A DNA stretch of 64,000 bases from Ectopseudomonas chengduensis (GTDB lineage Bacteria; Pseudomonadota; Gammaproteobacteria; Pseudomonadales; Pseudomonadaceae). Below the pieces are notes generated by a model. It was given only the letters and a program-made list of their open reading frames with translations. It was not told where the DNA came from and did not search any database. The DNA is taken from contig NZ_JACFYZ010000007.1 in NCBI RefSeq assembly GCF_015712065.1, forward strand, positions 1-64,000, in the 5' to 3' direction. Position numbers and translations under genes: made by a program. Positions 43,866 to 54,142 of the stretch are shown here, in pieces; within the stretch, counting starts at the first letter, position 1; each line of letters opens with the position of its first letter.

Positions 43866-44924
43866 ATGTCCAAATTCTTCAGTCTTTCCCTGGTTGCCGT
43901 GGTGGTCGCTGGCGGCCTTACCCTGTACTGGCGCTGGCCGGCAGCAGTGCCTGAAGCGCAGCCTGCTACCACTGTCGCCGTGCCGTCACGGCAGTCGTTG
44001 ATCGAGCAGGCTTCGACTTCCCCCGCCAAGGCGCCCGCCGAGGCGCAACCGTCAATAGCCGTGACCTTGCCCAGCCTGGCCGGTACCGAGGTGGATGGCC
44101 AGCTGCGTACCGACGCGGCCGGCAATCTGCTGCTGGATCTGGCGGTTCGCGATTACTTCGATTACTTCCTCAGCGCGGTCGATCATTCCGGGCTCGATGC
44201 GGTGATCGAGGCCCTGCTGGCCGATGCCGGCCGGCGCCTGCCGGAGCCCGCACTCGGGCAGATGATCAGCCTGCTCGGTGATTACCTTGACTACAAGCGC
44301 GCCAGCATGGCGCTGATGCAGCAACCACTGGATGCAAGGCAGCAGGTCGAGCCGCAGGCGCAGCTACAGGCTCTGCAGTCGGCTTTCGCGCGCCTGGACG
44401 AGCTGCGCCGCGCACATTTCTCTGCAGCTGCGCAGGAAGCGCTGTTCGGCGCCGAACAGGCCTATGCCCGTTACACCCTCGATAGCTTGGCAGTGCAGCA
44501 GCGTGATGACCTCGGCGAGGCGCAGCGCACGCAACTGCTCGAACAGTTGCGTGAGCGTCTGCCCGATGCGCTGCGCGAAAGTGAGCAGCGCCAGCAACTG
44601 GCCCAGGAGCAACTGCAGCGCAGCGAGCAACTCTGGCGTGATGGTGCGGACGAGCAACAGGTGCGCGAGTTCCTGGCGATGACCTATGATCCGGACACCG
44701 TGCAGCGTCTGCTCGATGAGCAGCGTCGCGAGCGCGACTGGCAGCAGCACTACCAGGCCTATCGCAATGAGTTGGCCAGCCTACAGGGTCGGGGGCTGAG
44801 CGAGGCAGATGGCGAGCAGCTGCAGCGCCAGTTGCGCGAGCGGCTGTTCAGCAGTGAAGACCGACACCGTGTGGAAACCTATGACGCCATTGCCGCGAAG
44901 CAACCGGAGCCGCTCGACCCCTGA
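43866..44924 (+). CDS. lifO: Lipase-specific foldase (Lif/LipH)
   Basis: A 352-residue membrane-anchored chaperone for the preceding lipase. A single N-terminal helix (LSLVAVVVAGGLTLYW) anchors it, followed by a Pro/Ala-rich linker and two globular helical domains joined by long Gln/Arg-rich helices. The conserved foldase motif R-x-x-FDYFLSA is present (VRDYFDYFLSAV), and the C-terminal DRHRVETYDAIA ends the chain. It overlaps no other gene; the hybrid kinase follows 12 bases later. So lipase, foldase and kinase may be cotranscribed. Confidence 0.94.
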   Translation: MSKFFSLSLVAVVVAGGLTLYWRWPAAVPEAQPATTVAVPSRQSLIEQASTSPAKAPAEAQPSIAVTLPSLAGTEVDGQLRTDAAGNLLLDLAVRDYFDYFLSAVDHSGLDAVIEALLADAGRRLPEPALGQMISLLGDYLDYKRASMALMQQPLDARQQVEPQAQLQALQSAFARLDELRRAHFSAAAQEALFGAEQAYARYTLDSLAVQQRDDLGEAQRTQLLEQLRERLPDALRESEQRQQLAQEQLQRSEQLWRDGADEQQVREFLAMTYDPDTVQRLLDEQRRERDWQQHYQAYRNELASLQGRGLSEADGEQLQRQLRERLFSSEDRHRVETYDAIAAKQPEPLDP

Positions 44925-44936
44925 CGGATACCGCCC

Positions 44937-46685
44937 ATGAGCGAGCGCCTGCTGTTGGCCCAGCAGCGCCGAGGCTATCGCTCGTTGCGTTTCGTCGCCG
45001 AGCTGGAGGCGGGTTTTGCCGAGCATCGGGTGCAGCGCATTCGTCGGCGTCTGCCCCTGATCGCCCCCACGGCAGCCTTGTTCCAGCTGATCTATGCGCT
45101 GCTGGATTTTCTGCTGATGCCGCTGACGGTCAGTCTCTCGGTGTTACCGCTGCGCCTGCTCGCACTGGCGGTGTTGGCGCTGTCCTTTTTCTACTGTCGC
45201 CGGATCGAAGCACCGCCTGCCAGGGTGCCATTGGTCTATGCCGCCGCCTACTGGGTCAACGGTGTCAGCGTCGCGTTGATCGTGCACCTGTGCTGGCAGC
45301 AGGGCGTGGCGATGCCCTACGACGGCCTGTTCCTCGTCCTGTTGTTCGGCTACGCCCTGCTTGGGCTGTCGTTCCGCGCGATCAGTCTGTGCAGCTGGAG
45401 CTTCTGCCTGTTGTTCATCGGTGTGGGTGTGCTGTTCGGCGAAACCGGCGGTGAGCTGGCCTATCAGGGCCTGTTTCTGTTCTGTGCCAACCTGATCGGC
45501 AGCGTCGGTGCTTATATGCAGGAGCACGGTCAGCGCGGTGCCTGGCTGAACCTGCGCCTGCTCGACCTGGCGCGCCAGCGCGCCGAAGCCGATGACGCGC
45601 GCAAGTTGCGTCTGCTGGCGGCTGCCAGTCACGACCTGCGCCAGCCGCTCAACGCCATGGGGTTATACGCCGAACACCTGGTGGAACAGGGCGGTGACCA
45701 GCAAACCCGGCGCATCAGCGCGCGTCTGGCCGCTTCGGTAGAGCAGCTGGGGCGTCTGCTGCAATCGTTGCTCGACTACACCCGCCTGACCTTGCCCGGT
45801 GGCGTGCAGGCCAGGCCACATGTGTTCGCCCTGCGCCCATTGCTCGAGCGGCTGATTGCCGAAGTGGCTCCAGAGGCGCAGCAACAAGGGCTGCAACTTG
45901 AGCTGCACTGTGACGACTACGGGGTGTACAGCGATCCGCTGTTGCTGGAGCGACTGCTGCGCAATCTGCTCAACAATGCGCTGCTGCACGCACAGGCGCA
46001 GCACCTGAAGTTGAGTGCACGGCGTGATGGCGACGAGATCGTGTTGGAGGTGGCGGACGATGGCCGCGGTCTCAGCGAGGCGGAACAGGCGCTGGTGTTC
46101 GAGGAGTTCCGTCAGTTGGACAATCCCGGGCGCAATGCCGAGCGCGGTCTCGGTCTCGGCCTGGCCATCGTGCGGCAGCTGGCTGAGGTGCTGGAGCATC
46201 CCCTGCGGCTGCATTCCCGACCTGACGCCGGTGCGCGTTTCGTCCTGCGCCTGCCGTTGGCCGAGGTACCGGCGCCGGCGCCACGCGTTGATGCTGCGCT
46301 GGCATTGCGCGGGCGCATCCTGTTGCTCGAAGACGACGCCACTGGGCGCGAAGCCCTGGCCGGCTTGCTGCGTCGCTGGGGTTGCGAGGTGCAGGCCTGC
46401 GCCGATCTGGCCGGTGCGCTGCAGGCTCTGCGCCAGGAGGCGCCGCAGTTGCTGATCAGCGACTATCGGTTAGCCGAGCGGGGCGACGGGCTGCAGGCCA
46501 TCGAGCGATTGCGTGAGGCGGCAGGGCAGATGTTGCCGGCGTTGTTGATCACTGCTGATCTGAGCCCGGAACTGCATGAACGCTGCCTGCCGGCGCACGT
46601 CATTCCCTTGGGCAAGCCCCTGTTGCCGGCGCGTTTGCGCCAGGTGCTGGCCACTCAGTTGCAGGCACGCCAGGCACTCACCTGA
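44937..46685 (+). CDS. Hybrid sensor histidine kinase with C-terminal receiver
   Basis: A 582-residue inner-membrane kinase. The first 190 residues contain about six hydrophobic segments of a 7TM-like sensor module. Then comes HisKA with H232 in AAASHDLRQPLNAMG (the HDLRQP type), HATPase with NLLNNALLHA, VADDGRGLSEAE and GLGLGLAIV, and a receiver with D509 in LLISDYRLAERGDG. It ends at 46685, directly abutting the stop codon of the LuxR-type regulator on the other strand. Its closeness to the lipase and foldase suggests control of lipid use; the signal is unknown. Confidence 0.88.
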   Translation: MSERLLLAQQRRGYRSLRFVAELEAGFAEHRVQRIRRRLPLIAPTAALFQLIYALLDFLLMPLTVSLSVLPLRLLALAVLALSFFYCRRIEAPPARVPLVYAAAYWVNGVSVALIVHLCWQQGVAMPYDGLFLVLLFGYALLGLSFRAISLCSWSFCLLFIGVGVLFGETGGELAYQGLFLFCANLIGSVGAYMQEHGQRGAWLNLRLLDLARQRAEADDARKLRLLAAASHDLRQPLNAMGLYAEHLVEQGGDQQTRRISARLAASVEQLGRLLQSLLDYTRLTLPGGVQARPHVFALRPLLERLIAEVAPEAQQQGLQLELHCDDYGVYSDPLLLERLLRNLLNNALLHAQAQHLKLSARRDGDEIVLEVADDGRGLSEAEQALVFEEFRQLDNPGRNAERGLGLGLAIVRQLAEVLEHPLRLHSRPDAGARFVLRLPLAEVPAPAPRVDAALALRGRILLLEDDATGREALAGLLRRWGCEVQACADLAGALQALRQEAPQLLISDYRLAERGDGLQAIERLREAAGQMLPALLITADLSPELHERCLPAHVIPLGKPLLPARLRQVLATQLQARQALT

Positions 46686-47297
46686 TCACAGCCAGCCGCG
46701 CTGACGGGCAGCGCTGACGCAGGCGGTGCGGGTATGCACGGCGAAGGTTTCGAACAGCGCCTTGAGGTGCGTTTTCACCGTGTCTTCGGCCAGACCCAGC
46801 TCGCGGCTGATGGCCTTGTTCGGCAAGCCTTCTGCCAATAACTGGAGAATCTCCAACTGCCTGGGTGTCAGCGGTGATGAGCTGCTTGGCGCCGGCAGGG
46901 TTTCGCCCAGCAAGACGCGGGTCACCGCCTGGCGCAGGGCGTTGCCATCGGAGCTCTTGGGGATGAAGCCGAGTGCGCCGGCGGCCAGCGCCGCCTGAGC
47001 CTCTAGCGCGGAATCACTGGCGCTGAGAATCGCCACCGGCGTGCTCTCGCCGCGCGCCAGCCAGCGCTGCAACAGTTCGATGCCGGGCTCGTCAGGCAGG
47101 CGCAGGTCGAGCAGGATCAGGTCGTAGTCATGCTGACGCAAGCACTGCTCCGCTTCTGCAGCGCTGTGCGCGGTGTGGATCTGCAGGTTCTGGCTCAGTG
47201 GCGACAAGGCCAGGGAGAGGCCGTCGAGAAAGATGCGGTGGTCGTCGACCAGCAGCAGGCGAAGATTGTCGGGCAGGGTGGTGCAGAGGGCAGTCAT
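46686..47297 (-). CDS. LuxR/NarL-family response regulator
   Basis: A 203-residue regulator. The receiver has VDDH near residue 17, the acceptor D64 in LILLDLRLPDEPG and Lys in GFIPKSSDG. The C-terminal LuxR-type domain has LTPRQLEILQLLAEGLPNKAISRELGLAEDTVKTHLKALF. It is convergent with the hybrid kinase, the two genes meeting with no gap, and is downstream of fadL on the same strand. It probably is the output partner of that kinase. A hairpin of paired GCGGC/GCCGC lies at 47307-47339 before its start. Confidence 0.88.
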   Translation of the reverse strand: MTALCTTLPDNLRLLLVDDHRIFLDGLSLALSPLSQNLQIHTAHSAAEAEQCLRQHDYDLILLDLRLPDEPGIELLQRWLARGESTPVAILSASDSALEAQAALAAGALGFIPKSSDGNALRQAVTRVLLGETLPAPSSSSPLTPRQLEILQLLAEGLPNKAISRELGLAEDTVKTHLKALFETFAVHTRTACVSAARQRGWL

Positions 47298-47306
47298 GAT
47301 GTTCTC

Positions 47307-47339
47307 ACGCGGCTTTTATTGTTGTTCTGCCGCGTAAGT
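47307..47339 (-). other. Hairpin between fadL and the regulator gene
   Basis: Arms CTCACGCGGC and GCCGCGTAAG can pair over ten bases with one G-T and a 13-base loop. No T-run follows on the minus strand, so it is more likely a partial attenuator or mRNA-processing hairpin than a full terminator. Confidence 0.35.
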
Positions 47340-47360
47340 TTAGCCAAAGCCGCGCCTCGA

Positions 47361-48635
47361 TTAGAAGCGATAGCTGAGTGAAGCCCCCAGGCCATGAGCG
47401 CTGTTCTTGTAGCGCGCACTGTAGGTGCCACGGGTAGCGCTGACGTGGTTCACGTCCACCGACTCTTCCTGCAGGTAGGAGTAGGCCACGTCGATGGTCA
47501 TGTCCTGATTGGGGCTCCAGCCGGCGCCGACGCTGAAGATGGTGCGGTCACCGGAGGGCACGCGCGGCGAGCGGTCGACGTTGTTGGTCGGCGATTGGTC
47601 GATGGCGATACCGGTGCGCAGCGTCCACTGCGGGCTGACCTTGTACGACAGACCGACCGCATGGGCCCAGGTGTCGTGCCAGTTCTGCTCTTCGACGATG
47701 GTGGAAAGGTTGGCCGGCAGCGTTGTGGAATCGTTCTCCACGCGGATTTCCTTGAAGCGGCTCCAGCGCGTCCAGGTGCTGCCGACATACAGCGTCAGCG
47801 CATCGCTCAGGTCGTGAGTGATGGACATGTCCACCGACTCGGGCGTGGTCAGGTCCAGATTGGCGTCGTACTTGCCGGCGATGCCGGCCAGCGCGCCGCT
47901 ACCGGAAACGCGAGTATCGCCTTCCAGTTCGTACTTCACGCGCGAATGGTAGGTCACGCCTGCGCGGGTGTTCGGGGTGAACTCGTAGAGCACACCGACG
48001 TTGAAGCCGACAGCGGTGTCGTCACCCTTGACCTTCACCTTGCCGTCATTGCTACCGGGGCTCAGCGGGTTGAGCACGGAGGAAGTGAGTTCGCCTTCGA
48101 TGTGGTTGAAGGTCGGGCCGAAACCCACCGACAGCTTGTCATTGAAGCGATAGCTCAAGGTCGGCTGCACGGTGATCACCCGCACGTAGCTCTTGTCGGC
48201 GTAGTAGCGGCCCTGGAAGCTGCTCTCGTAATCGGTCATCAGGCCAAAGGGCACGTATACGCCCAGACCGAAGGCGACCTTGTCGTCCAGCGGTTTGACG
48301 TAATAACCCATGGGTACGCCAGTGGTCGGCACCATATCACCGTCGTTGCTACCCGACAGCGCCAGGGGGCCTGCGTTGGCGCTGGCGTGGCTGATATCGC
48401 TCTTGGCGTGAATCGCCGCCGCCCCTACATACACTTCGTCGCGCTTGAGGCGCGCCATGCCGGCCGGGTTGCCGAACACGGTGCTGGCGTCATCGGCGGA
48501 TGATGAGCGGCCGGCGAAGGAGGTACCCATGCCGGAAATGCTTTGTTCGTTGAGGGTGAAGCCGCTGGCGAAACCATGGCTCGAGGTGGCGGTGATGGCG
48601 ACGGCAAGACCGGTCTTGAGAAGACGTTTGCTCAC
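47361..48635 (-). CDS. FadL-family outer-membrane fatty-acid channel
   Basis: A 424-residue outer-membrane protein. After the signal (LAVAITATSSHGFA) comes SGFTLNEQSISGMGTSFAGRSS, the family's hatch segment, and FGNPAGMARL, the NPA motif. A 14-strand barrel follows and ends in SYRF. FadL proteins take up or, in some alkane degraders, export hydrophobic compounds. The GTG start at 48635 follows AGGAG. It lies next to lipase, foldase and regulator genes, consistent with uptake of fatty acids released outside the cell. Confidence 0.92.
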   Translation of the reverse strand: MSKRLLKTGLAVAITATSSHGFASGFTLNEQSISGMGTSFAGRSSSADDASTVFGNPAGMARLKRDEVYVGAAAIHAKSDISHASANAGPLALSGSNDGDMVPTTGVPMGYYVKPLDDKVAFGLGVYVPFGLMTDYESSFQGRYYADKSYVRVITVQPTLSYRFNDKLSVGFGPTFNHIEGELTSSVLNPLSPGSNDGKVKVKGDDTAVGFNVGVLYEFTPNTRAGVTYHSRVKYELEGDTRVSGSGALAGIAGKYDANLDLTTPESVDMSITHDLSDALTLYVGSTWTRWSRFKEIRVENDSTTLPANLSTIVEEQNWHDTWAHAVGLSYKVSPQWTLRTGIAIDQSPTNNVDRSPRVPSGDRTIFSVGAGWSPNQDMTIDVAYSYLQEESVDVNHVSATRGTYSARYKNSAHGLGASLSYRF

Positions 48636-48721
48636 GGGGAAGCTCCTGTGGTGAGGCGGGGGCGCACGCTACAGTTTTTCCTGACCCCTGCCAAGACGCT
48701 GAAGTTCCCTAAATAGAGCGC

Positions 48722-48734
48722 ATTGTCGGACAAT
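48722..48734. promoter_or_regulatory. Palindrome upstream of fadL
   Basis: ATTGTC-G-GACAAT is a perfect palindrome around a central base. It lies about 90 bases upstream of the fadL start and 50 bases after the end of the neighbouring hypothetical gene. It could be a regulator site, possibly for the LuxR-type regulator or a fatty-acid repressor; no known consensus was matched with confidence. Confidence 0.35.
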
Positions 48735-48783
48735 TGGTTTGAAAATGTACGGATTTTCTGAATTAGACTTTCTGACTATTCGG

Positions 48784-49263
48784 TCAGGCCACCTGGCTGA
48801 CGGGCTCGATGCAGCGTTGCCAGGCATCGAGAAAGTCATGTTGACGAGCCTGGGGCTGAAAAACCTTGCACCAGATTCGGCCCAAGGCCGGCAGATCATC
48901 GGCGGCTGGCATCTCGAGTTTCTCGCTTTCGACCAGCAGCCAGGCAATGGCCGTGGCGTAACGCAGATTGACCGTCAGCTCCACGTGTGGAGCTTCAAGA
49001 AAGGCGTGCTGGCTGGCGAGGCCACGTACACGGCTGGCAAGCTCCGGGTCGAAGGCCAGATGCTGGTCCCAGAGTATCTGGTGGCGCTGTTCACTGATGC
49101 GATACAGGCCGTGACCTTGCGGGGTGTCCAGCGCACTGCCCAGTGCTGACTGACAGGCCGCAGCTCCCAGCAGCAGCGCTTCGGCCGTGGCGCTATGGCG
49201 TTCGAGATAGAGAAGGGTAGGGCGGATCACATGCTGGCTGAGATCGCAGGCGGCAATTCCCAT
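48784..49263 (-). CDS. Conserved hypothetical protein
   Basis: A 159-residue cytoplasmic protein, mostly helical, with no signal or membrane segment. Recognisable blocks such as LYRISEQRHQILWDQHLAFDPELASRVRGLA and TVNLRYATAIAWLLVESEKLEMP seem Pseudomonas-specific. I recall a similar gene beside the FadL-type gene in P. aeruginosa. It has a good GAGGA site nine bases before the ATG at 49263. No function can be proposed. It ends 149 bases before the fadL start on the same strand. Confidence 0.7.
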   Translation of the reverse strand: MGIAACDLSQHVIRPTLLYLERHSATAEALLLGAAACQSALGSALDTPQGHGLYRISEQRHQILWDQHLAFDPELASRVRGLASQHAFLEAPHVELTVNLRYATAIAWLLVESEKLEMPAADDLPALGRIWCKVFQPQARQHDFLDAWQRCIEPVSQVA

Positions 49264-49462
49264 GGCATCCTCGCGGAGGGTGCCGGTGGGGCCGGGCGCG
49301 TGGCAGCTTTTCTAGTGGCTCTTCGATAAAGGCCCCACCGGGAGCGGGGTTAGCCGCTCATTCTCAAGTCTAGTGCGATATTTAAGCTGTAAAGGTCTGT
49401 TTTTAAATTGATTTCGGATCTGAGTTATTGGGCATATTTCGATTGGTGCTTAAAACCTTCGA

Positions 49463-50317
49463 TCAATCGCCCGTGACTATCGGGCGTGTCGGATCGGTGA
49501 TCCATTCGCTCCAGGACCCCGCATAGAGTGGTGCCAAGGGGTAACCAGCGAGGCTCATGGCGAACAGGTTGTGGCAGGCAGTGACGCCGGAGCCGCAATA
49601 GGCCACCAGGTTTTCCAGGGGACGTTCTCCGCGCAGCTTGTCGAAGCGCTCGCGCAAGGCGGTCGGCGCAAGGAAGCGGCCATCGTTACCCAGGTTGTCG
49701 GTGAACACGGCACATTGCGCGCCGGGAATGTGTCCGGCGACCGGGTCGAGCGGCTCGACCTCGCCTCGAAAGCGCGGTAGTGCCCGCGCATCGAGCAGGG
49801 TCAGGTCCGGGTTGCCCAAACGCTGGGCCAGTTGATCGGCCGTCAGCAGCAGGCTGTTGTCCGGTTGCGCGGAAAAATCACCGGGAACGTTGCTCGGTGC
49901 CGCTGTGGTCAGCTCCTGGCCTGCCTCACGCCAGGCTTTCAGGCCGCCATCGAGCAGGTACAGGCCATCACGTTTGCCCAGCCACAGCAGCAACCACCAG
50001 GCGCGCGCGGCGAAGGCGCCGGGGCCATCGTCATACAGCACCACCTGGCTGTCCGCCCGCAGGCCGCAACTGCGCAGGCGCTCGACCAGTGCGCTCGGGT
50101 CGGGAAGTGGGTGACGGCCGGTGACGCCCTTGACCACCGGAGCGGACAGATCCTGTTCGAGGTCGAGGAAGTGGGCGCCGGGAATATGCCCATCAAGGTA
50201 GCTGCGGCGGCCGTAGGCCGGGTCTTCGAGGGCGAAGCGGCAGTCCAGGATCAGCAGGTTTTGCTGTCCCAGACGTTGTTGAAGGTATTCCGTGCTGATC
50301 AGTTGAGCGAGTGGCAT
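49463..50317 (-). CDS. sseA: 3-Mercaptopyruvate sulfurtransferase
   Basis: A 284-residue protein with two rhodanese domains. The first (residues about 10-130) has lost the Cys; the second carries the catalytic Cys in VAYCGSGVTACHNLFA, and CGSGVTA is the active-site loop of mercaptopyruvate-specific enzymes. It moves sulfur from mercaptopyruvate to thiols or cyanide. The preceding gap (49264-49462 on its downstream side) is AT-rich and empty. The gene is single and divergent from gdhA. Confidence 0.93.
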   Translation of the reverse strand: MPLAQLISTEYLQQRLGQQNLLILDCRFALEDPAYGRRSYLDGHIPGAHFLDLEQDLSAPVVKGVTGRHPLPDPSALVERLRSCGLRADSQVVLYDDGPGAFAARAWWLLLWLGKRDGLYLLDGGLKAWREAGQELTTAAPSNVPGDFSAQPDNSLLLTADQLAQRLGNPDLTLLDARALPRFRGEVEPLDPVAGHIPGAQCAVFTDNLGNDGRFLAPTALRERFDKLRGERPLENLVAYCGSGVTACHNLFAMSLAGYPLAPLYAGSWSEWITDPTRPIVTGD

Positions 50318-51974
<1,657 letters not shown>

Positions 51975-51991
51975 GCTCATCGCAGTAGACT

Positions 51992-52021
51992 CGAGGCCCC
52001 GCGTGAGAACGCGGGGCCTCG
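51992..52021 (+). terminator. Terminator after gdhA
   Basis: An 11-bp perfect stem GAGGCCCCGCG/CGCGGGGCCTC with a six-base loop, followed by a short T-containing tail (GTCATTTC). It is 18 bases past the stop. Confidence 0.75.
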
Positions 52022-52103
52022 TCATTTCTGGCGGGGCTGTGCTGCTCGGCCGATTCAGGCATGCTGCCTGCCCTCACGCTCGCCACACAGGTCTTGGTTC
52101 TGC

Positions 52104-52784
52104 ATGAAACGTTTTGTCTTGCTCGACACCGCTCCGATCCCGGGTACGAATGGTGCGCTGAACCTGTTTGAGTACGGGGAAGACTTCGTCATCAAGATCG
52201 CCGGTGGTGATGGCGGGCAGCTGATGAATACACGCATGCACGGCTCGGAAGATGCCCTGGCCGCGATTCCCTGCAAGCAGATCGCCAGTCGTCCACAGGT
52301 GCGGGTGCTGATCGGAGGTCTGGGCATGGGCTTTACCCTGGCCTCGGCGCTACAGCATCTTGGGCCTGACGCCGAGGTGGCGGTGGCCGAGCTGGTGCCT
52401 GGCGTGGTCGAGTGGAACCGTGGCCCGCTCGGGGCGAAGTCCGGTTATCCGTTGAATGACCCGCGTGCAGTGATCATTCAGGAGGACGTCGCCAAGGTGC
52501 TGCAGGCCGCCGAGCAGTGCTACGACGCGATCATGCTGGACGTCGACAACGGCCCCGAAGGCCTGACCCAGAAGGGTAATGACTGGCTGTACAGCATGGA
52601 TGGCCTGCGTCAGTGCGCCAAGGCGCTGAGGCCCAAGGGCATGCTGGCAGTGTGGTCGTCCAGCGCCGACCGGGCATTTTCGGAGAAGGTGCGCAAGGCG
52701 GGCTTCAAGGGCGAGGCGGTGCAGGTGTATGCCCATGGCAACAGGGGTACGCGACATACCATCTGGATTGCCCAGAAGGTCTGA
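52104..52784 (+). CDS. Spermidine synthase-like SAM-fold protein
   Basis: A 226-residue class I SAM-fold protein of the spermidine-synthase-like family. The nucleotide motif is VRVLIGGLGMGFTLASAL, with acidic VAELVPGVVEWN after it and DAIMLDVDNGPEGLT. It lacks the full polyamine-binding set I would expect in SpeE, and the N-terminal beta domain is short. It may be a methyltransferase or aminopropyltransferase of unknown substrate. It is single, with a large hairpin repeat after it. Confidence 0.72.
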   Translation: MKRFVLLDTAPIPGTNGALNLFEYGEDFVIKIAGGDGGQLMNTRMHGSEDALAAIPCKQIASRPQVRVLIGGLGMGFTLASALQHLGPDAEVAVAELVPGVVEWNRGPLGAKSGYPLNDPRAVIIQEDVAKVLQAAEQCYDAIMLDVDNGPEGLTQKGNDWLYSMDGLRQCAKALRPKGMLAVWSSSADRAFSEKVRKAGFKGEAVQVYAHGNRGTRHTIWIAQKV

Positions 52785-52797
52785 GCCTGCAGTCTTT

Positions 52798-52869
52798 CAA
52801 GTTGGTGGGCTGAAGCCCACCCTACCGTAGGGTGGGCCGGGCGGCGATCCGCTTCAGCCCACCAACTTG
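52798..52869. repeat. Intergenic long hairpin repeat (GGTGGGC type)
   Basis: The 19-base arms CAAGTTGGTGGGCTGAAGC and GCTTCAGCCCACCAACTTG are perfect complements. Inside there is a second hairpin, CCCACCCTAC/GTAGGGTGGG. A related element of the TAGGGCGGGT kind is at 56653. It lies between convergent genes and may be a bidirectional terminator or a dispersed repeat. Confidence 0.7.
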
Positions 52870-52949
52870 GCGCACCACCGCGAATGACCGCTTCGCCTTT
52901 TTACCGCTATTCGCAGGTGGAATCTCGTCGAAAGATCGTGGGCAGACTC

Positions 52950-54014
52950 TCAGTGAATCTGCAGTTTGCCGATGCGATCGTTATCCAGGCTACCGAAGTA
53001 CAGGTAGTCGCCTACCGGCTTCACCGAGGTGACCATGCGCAGGTGCGTGCCGCTGGTGTCATGCAGGCTGCGGACGATCTCGCCTTGCTCGTTGAGGGCG
53101 ATGGCGAAGCCGTAAGGGATCGCCTTCGGCCAAAGGGCACGCGGCAGTTTGGCCATTTGCGACTTGAGCCAGGGGTGGCGATGGAGGAAGTCGGCGTCGG
53201 CCTTGCGCGGGGTCGGCAGGGCCACCCAGAAGGTGCCTTTGCGGTCGCCCTGCAGGTTGTCTGGCAGGCCCGGCAGGTTGTCGATGAAGATGTCGTGCTG
53301 GCCGGCCTTGTCGCCCTTGAGCCAGTAGCGGGTGATGCGATAGCGATAGGTTTCGTTGACCAGCACGAAGTCCTCGTTCGCCGACAGCGCCACGCCGTTG
53401 GCGAAGTACAGGTCTTTCAGCAGTACACGGGTCTCGCCGCTGGCCGGGTTGTAGCTGAGCAGGCGGCCGTGAGGGCGTGCCTCGAGCAGATCGAGCAGGT
53501 AGTCCGGCTGTTCGAAGCGCGAGGAGGCGTCGCTGAAGTAGATGGTGCCGTCGCTGGCGATGTCCAGGTCATCGGTGAAGGCGAAACGCAGACCTTCAGC
53601 CTCGGTGGTCAGCACCTTGATCGCGCCCTGCGGGTCGATGCTCAGCAGGCCCTTGTAGGCATCGGCGACGATCAGATTGCCGCTGGCATCGAAGTTCATG
53701 CCCAGCGGGCGGCCGCCGGTGTCGGCGAAGGTTTCCAGGCTGTCGTCTTCCAGCACGCGAACGATGCGGCCATCATGCAGGCCGGCGTACACCCGGCCCT
53801 GGCTGTCGACGGCGGTGTCTTCCGGGCCATGCACCTGGCCGCGCGCCAGCAGCTCGGCTTTCATCAGGGTGTCGTTGGGCTCCAGTGTTCCAGTCATCGC
53901 CGGGGCGGGCGCGGCATCCCAGGGCAGCGGATCGATCGGGCTGGGCGTCAGGGCCAGGTAACTGGCCGCTGCGGCCAGCAGCATGACGACCAGGGCAAGC
54001 AGTTTCTTCAGCAT
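52950..54014 (-). CDS. SMP-30/strictosidine synthase-like beta-propeller protein
   Basis: A 354-residue protein with a single N-terminal membrane segment (LLALVVMLLAAAASYLAL) and a six-bladed propeller. Typical blocks are GPEDTAVDSQGRVYAGLHDGRI, GRPLGMNFDASGNLIVADAYKGL, FTDDLDIASDGTIYFSDAS and FANGVALSANEDFVLVNET, resembling plant strictosidine synthase and animal APMAP. In bacteria these are lactonases or esterases of unknown substrate. The membrane anchor places the propeller in the periplasm. Single gene, divergent from rnd. Confidence 0.85.
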   Translation of the reverse strand: MLKKLLALVVMLLAAAASYLALTPSPIDPLPWDAAPAPAMTGTLEPNDTLMKAELLARGQVHGPEDTAVDSQGRVYAGLHDGRIVRVLEDDSLETFADTGGRPLGMNFDASGNLIVADAYKGLLSIDPQGAIKVLTTEAEGLRFAFTDDLDIASDGTIYFSDASSRFEQPDYLLDLLEARPHGRLLSYNPASGETRVLLKDLYFANGVALSANEDFVLVNETYRYRITRYWLKGDKAGQHDIFIDNLPGLPDNLQGDRKGTFWVALPTPRKADADFLHRHPWLKSQMAKLPRALWPKAIPYGFAIALNEQGEIVRSLHDTSGTHLRMVTSVKPVGDYLYFGSLDNDRIGKLQIH

Positions 54015-54142
54015 TGTTGTTCTTCCGTTTCGGAGGTGGTGCGCGGCACAGATTACACAGTTCCCATCATCGGCGGCAGGCTGCTGCCCCGTGCGCTGGC
54101 CTGGGCATATATACTGCGCGGCATTCTAGACGGGAGAGCCGC

